A DNA stretch of 64,000 nucleotides from Ophioderma brevispina. Its lineage: Eukaryota; Echinodermata; Ophiuroidea; Amphilepidida; Ophiodermatidae. Of the stretch, positions 9,915 through 21,781 are shown one piece after another (position 1 is the stretch's first letter; each line of letters begins with the position of its first letter). The position numbers were made by a program, and so were the translations under genes. The notes below the pieces were generated by a model. It was not told the origin of the DNA. It saw only the letters and a program-made list of their open reading frames with translations, and made no database searches. The stretch is taken from positions 1 through 64,000 of the forward strand of contig JAMKCH010058073.1 of NCBI GenBank assembly GCA_023653785.1, in the 5' to 3' direction.

Positions 9915-11872
9915 CTATTAAAAGAAAAGAACATATTGAATAGTGAACGCGGACATTAAGCGGCCAAACTGCAATTAGAAAAGGCAGAACGCTTCTACAA
10001 ACCAGGTACACGCGTATAATTTGAACATTGAGATTTTCGCATGACCAAAATCTGTAATACCCTCCAGCACTACGTGCTGAATTTGTTGGTACAATAGGAT
10101 CACTAATAGAATTAGCTAATTAACGGCATAGTAAAACGCTTTAAGTGCAAACTTATAGCTCGTATACGAAGATCTATTTTGATCGTAAAACACATCTCGG
10201 AGTTTACTCATTCATATCTTACATGACACTCGTAGGATGGCAGGTTTTGCTCAAAGGTTAAGCCTTAAAGCTACTAGTTTACTGCTATAGATTAGATAGT
10301 GTTGATACTTATTTGATTCTTTTTGAAGAAAACTGCCCATTAATGGTAACAAACGATAGATTTTTGGCAGCTATGTTTCTGTCATCTGTATTAGGATTTC
10401 ATATAGACCCCCATATTGCTTCTATGTTGTCCTTCCTTGTATTTGTTACAGAAATGCCTTGACAGTGAAACCAAAAGGCGATTTTGTTTTGCTAATAATT
10501 TCAACTCTAAAACATAGTATTTGCTCCTATAGTTTAATTAAATTTCATAATTAGGGTCTTTTAATTGATCACCTTTTTTATTATATTAAAGCTTATTAAC
10601 AAATTCGTTCCGATCCAAAGACACATTTTCCAAATACACAGCCTGAAATACCTTATGTCGACAGAGCCAGAAACAACAAACGAAAACAAAACATAAGCAA
10701 AAACACCCCCATAAAGCACACACCTACGCGCGCGCGCGAAACAAAAGAAACGCAGAACAAAAACAAGAAACCAACAACAATATATATCCATAACTAAATA
10801 AATAATAAAAACTAGTGTTTGAAACATATTAAAGGTGCTTTCGTGATTCCAGCTTCTGCTTTTATTCTTGGTCACTTATATCCCGCAGACGCTTATTCAC
10901 GATATTTGAGTTTTATTCCGATCTTGCGGTTTTTGTGTTATGAGCAAAAATGCTTGTTTCACGGTTCCATATGCACAAGTGGTGGTAACGGACCATAAAA
11001 CTAACACCATTGTGAATTTCTTACAGATACGACCGAAAAATTGCACGTAAGATAGGTACACGTGGAATTATGAAGGCTAACGGTTCAATGATCTAAGATC
11101 TTCACTTTTTTTTATGTAAATGGGGAAGAGGCTGTAGATCAACGAATTGGCTCCTTTGAGGCATTGAATTAGTGTGGTTTGGGTGCACTCCCGTATAATT
11201 TTCGTGTAAAATTGATTTTTGTTGCTGTTTTGGTATATATTTTGGGTATATATGTTCCTAGGTTCGAAATAATAATGGTTCAGGTCACCCTGGGGGTAAA
11301 TGCTCGATGTTTGTTGAAATGGTGTAAAATGATTCCCCTGTCATACTGAAACAAAAAATCAAATGCATTTTATTAAACGGATTTGGTGATATCAACCATG
11401 CAACTGTCCATGAATGTTTTGCACCCCCCTAGACTATAGACCCTGCCTACATGTAGCCGCCTTCACAATCACATAAGTGTTGTATACAGCGTGATTGTAA
11501 GGTATGTCTTTGAACAGGCCACATAGATGAAGCTAATTGATTGTGAACGATTTCCTGAAGGCGACGTAATAATAATTGGGCAACAGCGCTTTGAGACCGT
11601 TTACGGTGATTAAGCACTATATAGAACTGATTATTATTATTAGATTATTAAGATGGGCGGTGCCCATAGACTTAGAAGCTCGTCCATAATCTTGCGTAGT
11701 CTCAAAATGTTGCAATCAGGATGTCTAATGGGGCTGTATTAGGATAGCGTTCTGTTGTGTAACCTATCTGCACAGTGCATTTTTTCTTAAGCCCCTTAAA
11801 AGTATCATACCTTTTTTTCTTGCGTATAGGTTTGATTTAATCTACCCTCGCCCAACTCAGAATACCACGGCT
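9915..11872. other. Long intron or intergenic stretch
   Basis: No exon recognised. A CG alternation (CGCGCGCGCG) is near 10728. Around 11580-11640 is a retroelement-like 3' tail: GCGCTTTGAGACC, a short stem, TATATAGAACTG and a (TTA)n run, comparable to the tail at 29260-29330. The rest is unassigned. Confidence 0.45.
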
Positions 11873-12144
11873 GGTATTCTGAAGGGAGACTTAACTTTAA
11901 CCTGGGCTTAACCTAGGGTTCGTCCTACAGAGAAGGGACCTCTTTCTTTCAAAATACTGTGAAAGTTAAAAAAAAAGGTAAGGTTGAGAAAACTCCTCAT
12001 GGATGGCTGGAACAGCCCCCCTGAGGAATTTCCTCCCCGATACAGCAACCGTTAGAGTATTTTGTAAGAAAAAGGGTCCCCTCTTGTATGACTAACCCTG
12101 GTTTAAACCCCTGTCTAAAGTTAGTTTCCCTTTCAGGAATAACC
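11873..12144. mobile_element. Foldback MITE
   Basis: The left arm starts GGTATTCTGAAGGGAGAC and the right arm is its approximate inverse (CCCTTTCAGGAATAACC). The arms extend inward about 110 bases each, through the AAGGGACCTCTTTCTTTC stretch and its complement, so most of the element folds on itself. No coding signal. It lies just beyond the donor side of the divergent HYR exon. Confidence 0.65.
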
Positions 12145-12203
12145 AACCCATATTTTTAACCTTCTCTGATGGTTTTCACAAAATAAGTAAAAATATTAGT
12201 TAC

Positions 12204-12450
12204 CTATGACAGTTACAGTAAAGTTTGCGACTATGCGTTGGAATTCCCATCGTTCTGTGTAAATCAGTGTGTACTCCAATAGGAAAAGTATAGGAGGGCG
12301 GGTCATGCGAAGACGTCAAGTAACCTCACCATAATCATCAGTAGCTTAGGGGTGTCCATGTCAACAGATGCAGTGGCCATGTTGGAATCGGTGTTCTGAT
12401 TGATGTTGTCTGGTAATTCCATTAATAACAGGATCCCGTTGGTATCGACT
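12204..12450 (-). CDS. Divergent HYR exon, frame disrupted
   Basis: A HYR-type exon that is distant from the close cluster. Recognisable blocks are PVINGIPDNINQNTD near the start, TDDYGEVT in the middle, FPIGVHTDLHRT, and DGNSNA with a FTVTVI-type end, all in the expected order. At least two small frame changes separate them. The acceptor is TTTAG and the donor GTAAC. It adds a seventh HYR module upstream of the array and is closer to the general HYR consensus (TDDxGEVTL) than to its neighbours. Confidence 0.65.
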
Positions 12451-13685
12451 CTAAAGGGATTCATGAAAAAGCTAATTTCTCTTTTCAAATTGAAAGCCCA
12501 ATGCATTTCCTTATTATAATTCTTGTCAAATCCTTATAGCATTATGTTAAAGATAGTCGAAGATCTATGCAACGTCCTTATCCAGTTTACCTGCTTCACA
12601 AAGTCTATGAAATATTTTTACTGCTGAATTGTGCATCAAATAAAAAAGCCTATGAGTTATTCTATTCACTTATAATCGGGCACAGAACCCATTCACAGAA
12701 AAGGTTATTCACGCCCAGCATTATGGATCTCATTTTTAAGATTTGGCCTCAATTGAAAGATATTTTATTATGCATTCAAATTTAGAATTCCTTATAGAAC
12801 TTTAAATAATTAGTGACACTTATCTTCTAAGGGGCACTGAGATACTACATTTTGTTTCTTTTTCATAATTTTATATTTTTCTTTTTCCAATATTTTAATA
12901 AATGTCAGTAAAATTAGCTATTTCAGAAGCAATGCGCATACATTTGTTTACTGATTAGGCAATGATAGTTAATTTTCCTTAAAATATTTATGACTTTCAA
13001 ATTCTAGCTGATTCGAAAGTCACCTAATTTTAATTTCCAACGTTCTTAAAATGCTTTTTAAATATTCCTTCAATTAGAAACGTGACTACCATCATCTGCT
13101 AATTTGCGTATAAACTCGAATATCATATTCACCGGAAGAGGACGGCCATAGGCAGCTAATAACCAAAATCCTTGATATGGTACCTTTGCAGGCTTGGTAT
13201 AGACTGTACCCCCATTCTCGGCGTCTGTCCTCTGGTTTAGAGCGGCACTTGGTTAAAGATAATGCCAAACTAAAAACTTGAGGACTTTTCATCTTACCAC
13301 CCCCGGACATCCCTGCCCACCAACTTGTCCAAATTGCACAGGTGGCTCCTGGAATTAAACATAGGTAGGGAGTAGACCGCTCGAGCACTGTACGAATCTG
13401 TAGGGAAAACTGTCTCCAGCAGTATCGATCACAAAGTAACGTGACCGCCATACCTGCGCACATCACGGTTAATCCGGGGACCACAGATAGATACGAACAC
13501 AACAGGTGGTATCAATGCCGCGACATATGTATAAGTTATCGATTACGCGACCCGCAGCTCCTTTATCAGAGTGCCCAGTATGGAAAAGAAACAATGCAAT
13601 AAATAAAATAAAACACGGGGAGGAGAGCTAAGAAAATCAGAAATGTCCGTGTGATTCTTCCTCGTTCTTGTTTGTTGTGTGTGTG
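12451..13685. other. Noncoding stretch with a paired-like peptide
   Basis: Mostly AT-rich and unassigned. On the minus strand at 13093-13155 a frame reads AAYGRPLPVNMIFEFIRKLA, which resembles the GRPLP turn and first helix of a paired domain. A small splice-bounded piece at about 13298-13349 encodes PPVQFGQVGG. Neither is enough to call a gene. Confidence 0.35.
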
Positions 13686-14235
13686 CAGGGGCGTAAACCA
13701 GCGGGGGGGGGGGGCCGGGGGGCGCCAGAACCCTGCCCCCCCTTCAGCCCCCCAAATGAACTGAATTTGGGTACATGTTACCTGTAATTGTAAAAATGGT
13801 TGTGTCTTGGCGTCATATGTAAGACATGTCTTGGTAATAGACATGCCTTTCTTCAACAATAGAAATAAAAGAAAATTAAAACCAATAAAAAAGTTAATTA
13901 AGACCCGAAGACACGGTCTTCAAGCCAGACATGTCCCCCAATTGATGACAAAAGACACGTTTTACAAAACATGTGTCTTGAATTAAAAACATGACTTGGG
14001 AATTAGATGTCTTGCAAAGAGACGTGATATTTTGAAACATGTCTTGCATAAGCCATGACTTTGTGTCTAATAGATTACATGTTCAGAATCAGATGACACA
14101 TTAAAAGTGTCTTTTGCCAAGACACAATTTTTACAGTGTATGGGGAGGCAGAAGGGACCCAAATTCCCCTATAAAAAAAGCTTGGCAATCTTCAGCGCCC
14201 CCCCCCCCCTTTGCAAAGGTTGGTTTACGCCACTG
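13686..14235. mobile_element. hAT-like MITE with a nested inner element
   Basis: The outer ends are inverted repeats: CAGGGGCGTAAACCAGCG at the left, and at the right the complement of CAGTGGCGTAAACCAACC. G and C runs lie just inside. CAGNGGCGTAAACC-type ends recall hAT elements, but no clean 8-bp target duplication is seen. A second inverted pair lies within (TGTAAAAATGGTTGTGTCTT at about 13790 and its complement ending near 14136), so a smaller element (13783-14140) is nested. No transposase. Confidence 0.65.
13783..14140. mobile_element. Inner MITE with clustered GTCTTG/CAAGAC motifs
   Basis: The interior holds about ten copies of a short motif in both orientations (AAGACATGTCTT at 13821, others near 13905, 13950, 13970, 14010, 14040, 14060 and 14108). 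Such clusters could be transposase-binding subterminal repeats; that is inference. Confidence 0.55.
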
Positions 14236-17200
14236 GTTGGTTGTTGTAGTATTTTCCTGATTGAGGATGGCTGATCATTCTGAAAAAAATAGGGCATACT
14301 CATGATAACTGCAGGTTCCACACAATCAACAAGCTCTCCATTATTTTACCAAAGCCCAGTGGTGTCCATTCGTCCAGAAAACATGAATTATTCCCAGCGC
14401 TATACAGCTCTCTGACGAAATCGTCCCAAATTCATCGCAATTTCAATGTTACAGTTGGGTGTCCATTCCAACTACCCGGTAAATTCATCCTGTGAACCAG
14501 GTAATTAAAAAATTTGTATGTTCAAATGGAGTCAGCTAGTTAAATATTCTACTTGTATTTCCTAAAAACGTAAAGGTCAATCCACATATAACCCCGATTT
14601 TTCTTTGATTTCCATGCCCCATTTCCCTATCATTTCTGGAAATTGAGGTGTCTTACGTTTTGCTTTTAATTTAAAAAAAAAAAAAATTTACTATTTTAAA
14701 ATAACAAACTGGAAATCAATAATCCAAAATAACGAAATTATCCCCCAAATAGGCTGCTTGTTTAAAAATGACTAATTTAATTAATCAGAAAACACGTCAT
14801 CACCTGTTGTGTGACGGGAGGCACTCCTGACCCAACGAGAAAGCCAAGGTCCCTCCGACCCAACCACAGGCCTCTAAGCATGGGGGGGGGGGGGGGGGGG
14901 TCCACTTTCTGCTGATTTTTTACATTAAAAAGATCCATAATTATAGAAATTGGACTAGAAACTCAACTTTGGGGGGATGAGATATTCAAAAAAAATTAAA
15001 AAAAAGGAAGCATTTTCAATCAAAACTTTTACCACATTTGCCCAGGGTCAGTAGTTTACACTTGACTTATAGATGACCTTACCTTTTGGGTCACTCCTAA
15101 CCCTGAAAACAAACGTCACAGGGATGTTCTCACCTACCTTCATGCTAAAATATAGAACCATTAGCCAATCCCACCCCCCGGCAATCCCATCTTGGAAAGC
15201 ACGCGTCTGGCAAGGCTGTTAGGACCCCCCTTTTCAGTATCGTTGTCACACAAACCCAATTTTTTAATTTCCCCAAAGTTCCCCATATTTTGGAAATTTC
15301 CCACGTCACTGACCCCTATATTGGGGAAAAAAAAAAACACCAAAAATTAATTTTTAAGAGTTTTTAGAAAAAATTTTGCAAAAAAGCACACCCAGGAGAC
15401 CCCATTTTGGGAAAAATTTCACATTTGTCATTCGGAAGGAAAACCCTTATTTTGGCTATTTGTGGCATATATCCACCAAAAGGCCCTATTCTTTTCTGTC
15501 CACCGAAGCCCTGGGCTTGAAGCAGAAACCTATTAAACACCCATATCCATTTAATATGTGAGACCTCCCCCCACACACCATTGCCCATATGTCAAAGTTA
15601 ACGAAATGCATAGCCAGACGACAGACAAGACAGACAGACAGACGACTGTTTAGTAGTATAGATATCAAGGGAGCGGATTGCGATCGAGCAATATAATATT
15701 GTCTTCATAAAGCTTCTTAAGATGCATGAGGCGCAGGTTATGAAATGCAAATAAAATTAAATGGAGATCATTATTCAATAGTGAGTGACAACTATCAAAT
15801 AAAAACTATTTTGTACCGTATATTCTATGAGCAATAATGAAATACGGATATGTGACTGATATAATTAATAATACATAACATACTTATTTTGATTAGAGTT
15901 GCAATAAAAGGCATCATCATAAAGTCAACTAAAACATCAACGAGAAAATCGGACTTGAAGAGGCCGAACACACATGCTGAGCCTCCAACCAACAATGTGC
16001 GAGTGCGACAACCCCCGGGCGGTGGTGGTTGTCAACAGCCGCTAAGTTCCCAGGGCCCGTTTAAAATCCTGCGCAAAAAATAAGCCTGGTACTGATTGGT
16101 CTGGCTAAGGGTCTCTTACGCACATACGGCACGTCGAGAGACGGTGCGAGTATACCAAACCTGTGTTTTGAATGAATGTTTGTGGCGGAGAGAAGTCGGA
16201 GTATACTCCCCCGACCTCGGGGGAGGTGGAGGACGTGTTCCTACAGAGTCGGAGGGTCCACGGAATGGGTGACGAGTCATGTTGTCAAATTTCAGTTCGC
16301 TTAGTGTTTATCACGTGGACCCGAAGGCGGTCTAAGGGGTTGGAGAGTCTAGTGTAAATTTCAGTCGCTAGTGTTTTCATCACCGTGACGAGGGAGGGTC
16401 TACCTTGGGAAAGAATTTTGGAATTTGAGAACCTTTTCTTCGCTGGGTGATTACGATCTGACGCATTTGGGAGACGGTTATAAGACTCTCGAAAGTAATC
16501 GGTTTTACACGGCAGCATAGGAGAGATAAATCAGAGATTACACAAAAAGTGGAGAGGATTCCCCAATCGCACTTTCAGGCCTGTTACTGGAGCATGAGAT
16601 TAGGTTATCTTGGAACATCTGAGACCTACTGCATGGTCAGCGAGGGTGTACAGGAATATAATCGTGTGGTAAGAGAAGAGTGAGGACGTATTTAGTTTCT
16701 CAGACAAAAGACTATGAAACATATTGATTATGTTGAAGTATAAACGAAAGGGGCGAATTTGAAACGGGTGAAGTTAATAAATGTACAGGAAATGTATTTA
16801 GTTGGGCGTTTCAGCTATGCGATTGTTAAATATAAAAAAAGCATGTGGAGAGCTGCCGCCAATTGGAATCAACCCCACCGTGAGGGTTATGAAGGTCGAG
16901 CGAAAGGCTCCTTGAAAAAAGCGTTATAAGGAAGAATTCCTGAAGCACATATCCCTGTTCATGGCGGGCGGGCACATACGAACGAATGGGGCTTGGGCTA
17001 GACCAAACTATGGCGGGATTAACCGGTTGTATGGGATCCCAAACCTTCCCACTTCCCTCAGAGATAAAATTTAATTTAAACGATCATCAAAGATTTAGAC
17101 AAATGCTGATTAGGCCAACACTGGCACACCCCTGGTGCCATGACATATAGTGTATTTTCATGAGACTCCAGGGCTAGACGAATTAAAAGAAGATGATCGA

Positions 17201-17993
17201 GTACGCGATCATTTAAATTAAAGGTTAATGGCACGCTGAGAGACTTTCTAATTTTCTTACATTTTTCGTTACCAAACGATCCTGATCTGATCTATCGCAA
17301 CACAGATTTTAAAGTGAACATCGGGAAGAAAGTGTTAACTGTTCAATTCAAGGTATTAAATAAATATACCCAAACTGACAGGGCCTTCTCCTGTTTCGCG
17401 AACGCGTATCAAAGATGCTGGAGTTGGATTAATGACGTCAGAGTAACAAGCTGTAAAAGAAGCTCACACGTGGGCTACCGAACGCCACTCCAGATATCTC
17501 TCCTGTCGGTTGCTGTATGGTAACTGAATAAAAGCATTTTGTTATGATTCTCCTTGTCCGTAGGTCGCCGCTGGTGCAACCGTCGACAATACAGCGCATA
17601 TATCGTAATTTAAGGCACCAAATCAAGAAAAATTATGACCAGATGTACAAACTAGAAGCATATCACGGAAAAGTCAAATGATACGTATGCAGAAAAACGG
17701 GAACAGCGCCGTCCGGTTCCACGATGAAGGATCTTGCTTGACGCGTATCGAGTATTGGTTACTAGGGACTCACTTCTGGGTCACGCTGCCAGGCGGGGGG
17801 GATATAATCACTTTCATTTGGATTCCTTGAAAGTAGTCCAAATCATGATTATGAGCCCCAATTTTGATCAAATATACGGTTCTCATTTATGCTTCATGCA
17901 GATTTTATTGATACCAATACTAATGAATGAAGCCATTTTTGGTGGTATTATAAGGAGTTGAAAGCATGTCCAGGACCTTTAAAACAAATACTA
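14236..17993. other. Unassigned noncoding stretch
   Basis: No gene recognised over 3.7 kb. A poly-G run starts at about 14882. A short tandem duplication of about 66 bp lies at 16288-16402 (TTCAGT.CGCT.AGTGTTT repeated). Open frames at 15161-15588 (minus) and 15889-16357 (plus) are low in complexity or lack domain features. Confidence 0.4.
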
Positions 17994-19471
17994 CACTGTT
18001 AGAACGCTGGGTAAAATGTTATGGGGTTTAAAACCAAGTTGGCAAATTTTTCCCAAACATGGTAAACTAAAGCAAGTGGGTAATGTTAGTACCACTTGGT
18101 TGGGTAAAGTCTTATCTCGCATCCAAATATTGTTATAGGTGGGGATTACAACTTAGCTGACATAAAAACATTAAAAAAAAAAAATATATAATTATTCATA
18201 TTGCATCCTACATGCATGGATCATATACTTATGCATGGTAATGATTGGGGTTTGATCAACACTGAATATACATGTCAAATGAAACTGTAAATAAACAAAT
18301 TAAATACATAGATGAATTCAAAATCACTTCATCTGAATTTATGTAATTTCTAAATTTTTTTAATATATATATTAATATTTTATATCAATTATATATTAAT
18401 TTCATTTATTTTGTTATATTAAATGTATTCTTAAAATTTAGGCCTAGTTATAATTACTAATATATAATCAATATTATTAATTATAATTTATATAATGTAA
18501 TATAGCCTATATTTATTACCAATTATAGCACAAGGCCTATACAAAGAAGCTACTAAAAAATGATTGAATTGATATCTAGGGTTGACCAAAAATAAACAAC
18601 TCGTAAAAAAACTTATATGATAAACTGACATAAAATAAGAAATGAATAAATATGCTAATAGACACAATAAGCGCATAGCGCTAAATATAAACTGTCTTCC
18701 GGTTGACAAGGAAAGAAAGGAAAGAAGAAATCTAAGAAGGAAAACAGAAAGAAAACTGAAGGGAAAATAATTAAAAAAGTGATAATCTCAATTCTCATGC
18801 AAAATTTTGAAATTTAATTCCGCCCGGGCCTACCAGAATTTTCCAGAGAATTGTTTTTATGGAAAATATAATTTTTCCCCAAACTCATTACCATAGCCCC
18901 ACGGTTCTGGCCCCTAGTTGCGTTAGTCCCCGCGCTTATTATTTTATCTTAAAGTTGGTAAAAAATATATTATTTGCACGATTAATTACACTGGCTGGGT
19001 GAAACTACCGGTATCATTTCCGGGTAGACTTTTTATTTTCCTGCCTTGCATGTATTTTACATAATTGGGTAGTTAAACAAAATATCACGTGACGTATTTG
19101 ACACACCAATAAACATCGTCTGAAGTTGGGGAATAATCATTGATCATGCGAAATCGTAGCGAGGGGGGGGAAGGTTGCGGCGTGGGGACTGGACAGATCT
19201 TATTGACGCTTTTGCAGGTAAAGACCACACTTTTATAATCATACCGGTTTTCCAAAAAACCCCGCAACACTTGGTGGCAGGCGCCGTAAGTTATGAACAA
19301 AAGCACGTGACTTACTTATTCTTTGATGTGCGTGGTGTTTTTTTACCCTTATTTTGGGTAAGTTTACCCAACCATGGTTTGGTAACAAATTTAACAGGAA
19401 AATGGTTGTTCTAGTGCACCCAGCGGTAGAGTAAAAAGTTGAGGAAAATTTTACCAACTGCCTTAACAGTG
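17994..19471. mobile_element. DNA transposon with CACTGTTA ends, non-autonomous
   Basis: The left end reads CACTGTTAGAACGCTGGGTA and the right end is the complement of CACTGTTAAGGCAGTTGGTA. Further inside, both sides carry repeats of a GGGTAA / TTACCC unit and an ACCATGGTTTGG-type palindrome near 19370. The centre (18170-18480) is very AT-rich. No transposase frame is seen in 1478 bp. The termini suggest a cut-and-paste element of uncertain superfamily. Confidence 0.6.
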
Positions 19472-20301
19472 TTGTGGACATAAGTCCGATCTAAAGTGGG
19501 TATTTAGAGGTTTTCAGTTTTAAAGAATATTAAAGTTAACATCATTAATATCCTAAACCATTATATCACCATAATGTTTCACTGTTATCGTTTTTCGATT
19601 ATAAGTTATGATAAAATTCTAAATTCCATTTGGAAATATTTAATAACTCAAACCATTATCATACAAACAAAAGGTTACTTTCAAAGGTAAAAATTCACAT
19701 AGCTCAATAGTTCCTTAAAGTAAGTTTCAATCTGTTGAAAAAAAACAAGGTAAGCCCCATTGAAGGGGCAATGGATGTGAACCTTTGGTGCCCCCTACAT
19801 TGAGAACTAAGCATTTAAGACAGTCAAAACTATTTATTCCTTATTTTAATCCTATGATCTCCATCAAAAATTGGCACCATTTTTTTATCCACATCGGAGT
19901 AATTTTATTTGACCCCTTACAACTGAAAATGGACCGTTGTTAAATTGATTTTTGCTGTTTTAGCCTATAATTCCAAAACATTATTTCGGCCGCAGATAGT
20001 ACAACTATACCTTTTTTGGAATCCTATGATTAAACTATTAACTTGGTATACTTTTCACATAATTGGATCAATTTCAAAATTGACCCCACCCCTGATATTG
20101 ACCTTGACTCCCGAAACACCAATTTTCCCCCCCCTACGATCACTCACTTTTCAACTCTTTTTTTTTTTTTTTTTTTGGTTAACTGTTTGAACCTTTACAT
20201 ACCAAAATCAGTTGAATCAGCTTCTTTAAAATTTGTTCACAGATTTGCTAAGAATAATGTTACTTTTGAGTTACTACAACTAGGAAAAGAACAATCTTTA
20301 C
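19472..20301. other. Unassigned noncoding stretch
   Basis: AT-rich with a poly-T run near 20160-20176. Nothing coding recognised. Confidence 0.45.
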
Positions 20302-20503
20302 CGAACACACGTAACTCTACTGGGACTCGTTTGTACATGGTCACCGATCCAGATCGTATCTCGGTATGTTGTAGCACTTGCTAGGTAATCCTCACGTCCG
20401 GTACAGGCAACCTCAAACATTGTTATGGGAAGCGTTCCCGTACCGAATTCACCGTTTGTTGAAACCCTCAACCCCACTGAACCTAGTTGTCGGCAATACA
20501 ACC
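20302..20503 (-). CDS. SRCR domain exon, C-terminal half
   Basis: The translation gives CRQLGSVGLRVSTNGEFGTG, then PITMFEVACTGREDYLAS. This matches the second half of a scavenger receptor cysteine-rich domain (CRQLG, FGxGxxPI, V.C.G.E..L..C). The next expected block, a Cys followed by YNIPRYDL, is present one frame away, so one base is missing. A possible donor GTAAAG ends the exon; the acceptor next to the GTTGTA start is weak. SRCR domains are extracellular ligand-binding modules, often in innate immune receptors. Its partner exon lies 1.2 kb upstream on the same strand. Confidence 0.7.
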
Positions 20504-21677
20504 GTTCGGAAATTGCAAAAAATAGTCAAAATAACATAAATGGACAAGCATGTGAAACAAGCCTCTTCTTACCACACATCTATATGCTACACGTCTTATA
20601 ACGTAGATGCTTCAAGTTTGACAAATTATCATAGCTAGCATAGATTAATTTGGTCACCTATCATGGGTTATAGGTTAACTCAATACAGTACATTCTGATT
20701 TTCCAAGTTAGTTACTTGGTAATTGTGTGGTCAACTATTACATGTGAATGGTAAAAGCTAAACATTCTCTTATGTTAACACTTATTGTATTTTGTTTTTC
20801 CACCGCGCCCATGTTTTTTAACGCTATTTTTTTCCCAAAAATCTTATGTAATTGTTAAATATCAGTTTGGTAGTTGAAAAAATATCAAATCGGCATGGCG
20901 TTTTTATGCTATAGGCATAAACACAATTAGTTGAAAGAATGAAAGAATTAATATAAGTGATTAGTAGTACAAAACAAAACAAGGTAAAACAACGTGTGCT
21001 AGCAAGACACCAAACAGAGCCCAAGCAGGAGGTTTGTTAAAACGGGCGATCAGTTACACGAAACTGTGTATATTGGAAATATTGGCTATAGTAACGATTT
21101 GATAAAAAAATACAGCAATCAATCAATTAAGTGAGCTCATTTGAATTTGAAGTTGCGGGCCGCATGGATGGCATGTCCCTAAAAACAGGCACCCGAGAAA
21201 GAAGCGGTTAACAAGTGGTCTCTGAGAGGCTCTTGTGTTGGGTACACCATCTAATATACAGTAATGCTGTATTGCCACTCCATTGGTAGTGGTACTGTTA
21301 CGGAAATAAATTATATCAATGGAACTTTTGTTGCTCTCCAGATCTTCAAGGCATGCGAAGATCACAATACATGCACCGTATAGCGATATACTCCCAAAGC
21401 GAAGAGGATTTAGTACTGTCGTCACGAAAAAATAACAACCAACGGGCCGACCCGAACTCCTTTGCCCGTTTTCAGCTAAGTCAGATTTGTGTCAAAAATG
21501 ATGGGTTAAACAGGATTATTGGACATTTTGGGCATTGTTTTGGTAATCATTAATAATAAATACATATAAAACATAACTTATTGCAATTAAGAAGATTCCA
21601 TTGTACCCATTTGAAAACATAATAGAATGATAGGCATCTTTATGAAGAGCAGTTGAAAGTTTGAGAGATTCTAGGAC
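20504..21677. other. Presumed intron between SRCR half-exons
   Basis: No further domain recognised. A minus-strand frame at 21123-21425 (100 aa) is open but shows no SRCR or other signature that I can place. Confidence 0.45.
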
Positions 21678-21781
21678 CTCGCATCGCTGGTCCGAAGTTT
21701 GTCCTTACCGACTGTTCCCCAATCGCATTGTCAGTAGTAGTACCCAAGTCGACCTTCTTGATGTTTGAACCATCCACTAAT
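21678..21781 (-). CDS. SRCR domain exon, N-terminal half
   Basis: The exon begins at an AATCAG acceptor downstream of a pyrimidine-rich tract and runs to a GAG/GTCCTAG donor. It encodes the start of an SRCR domain: RLVDGSN, then GRLGYYY, then DWGTVGKDKLRTSDAR, the standard order. Two small frame shifts separate these blocks, so as written it is not translatable through. The end TSDAR fits the V-CRQLG start of the downstream exon. Sequence error or a pseudo-exon are both possible. Confidence 0.65.

Noticed and set aside
16288..16402. Regulatory repeat
   Set aside because: Only two imperfect copies of about 50 bases; nothing ties it to a promoter.
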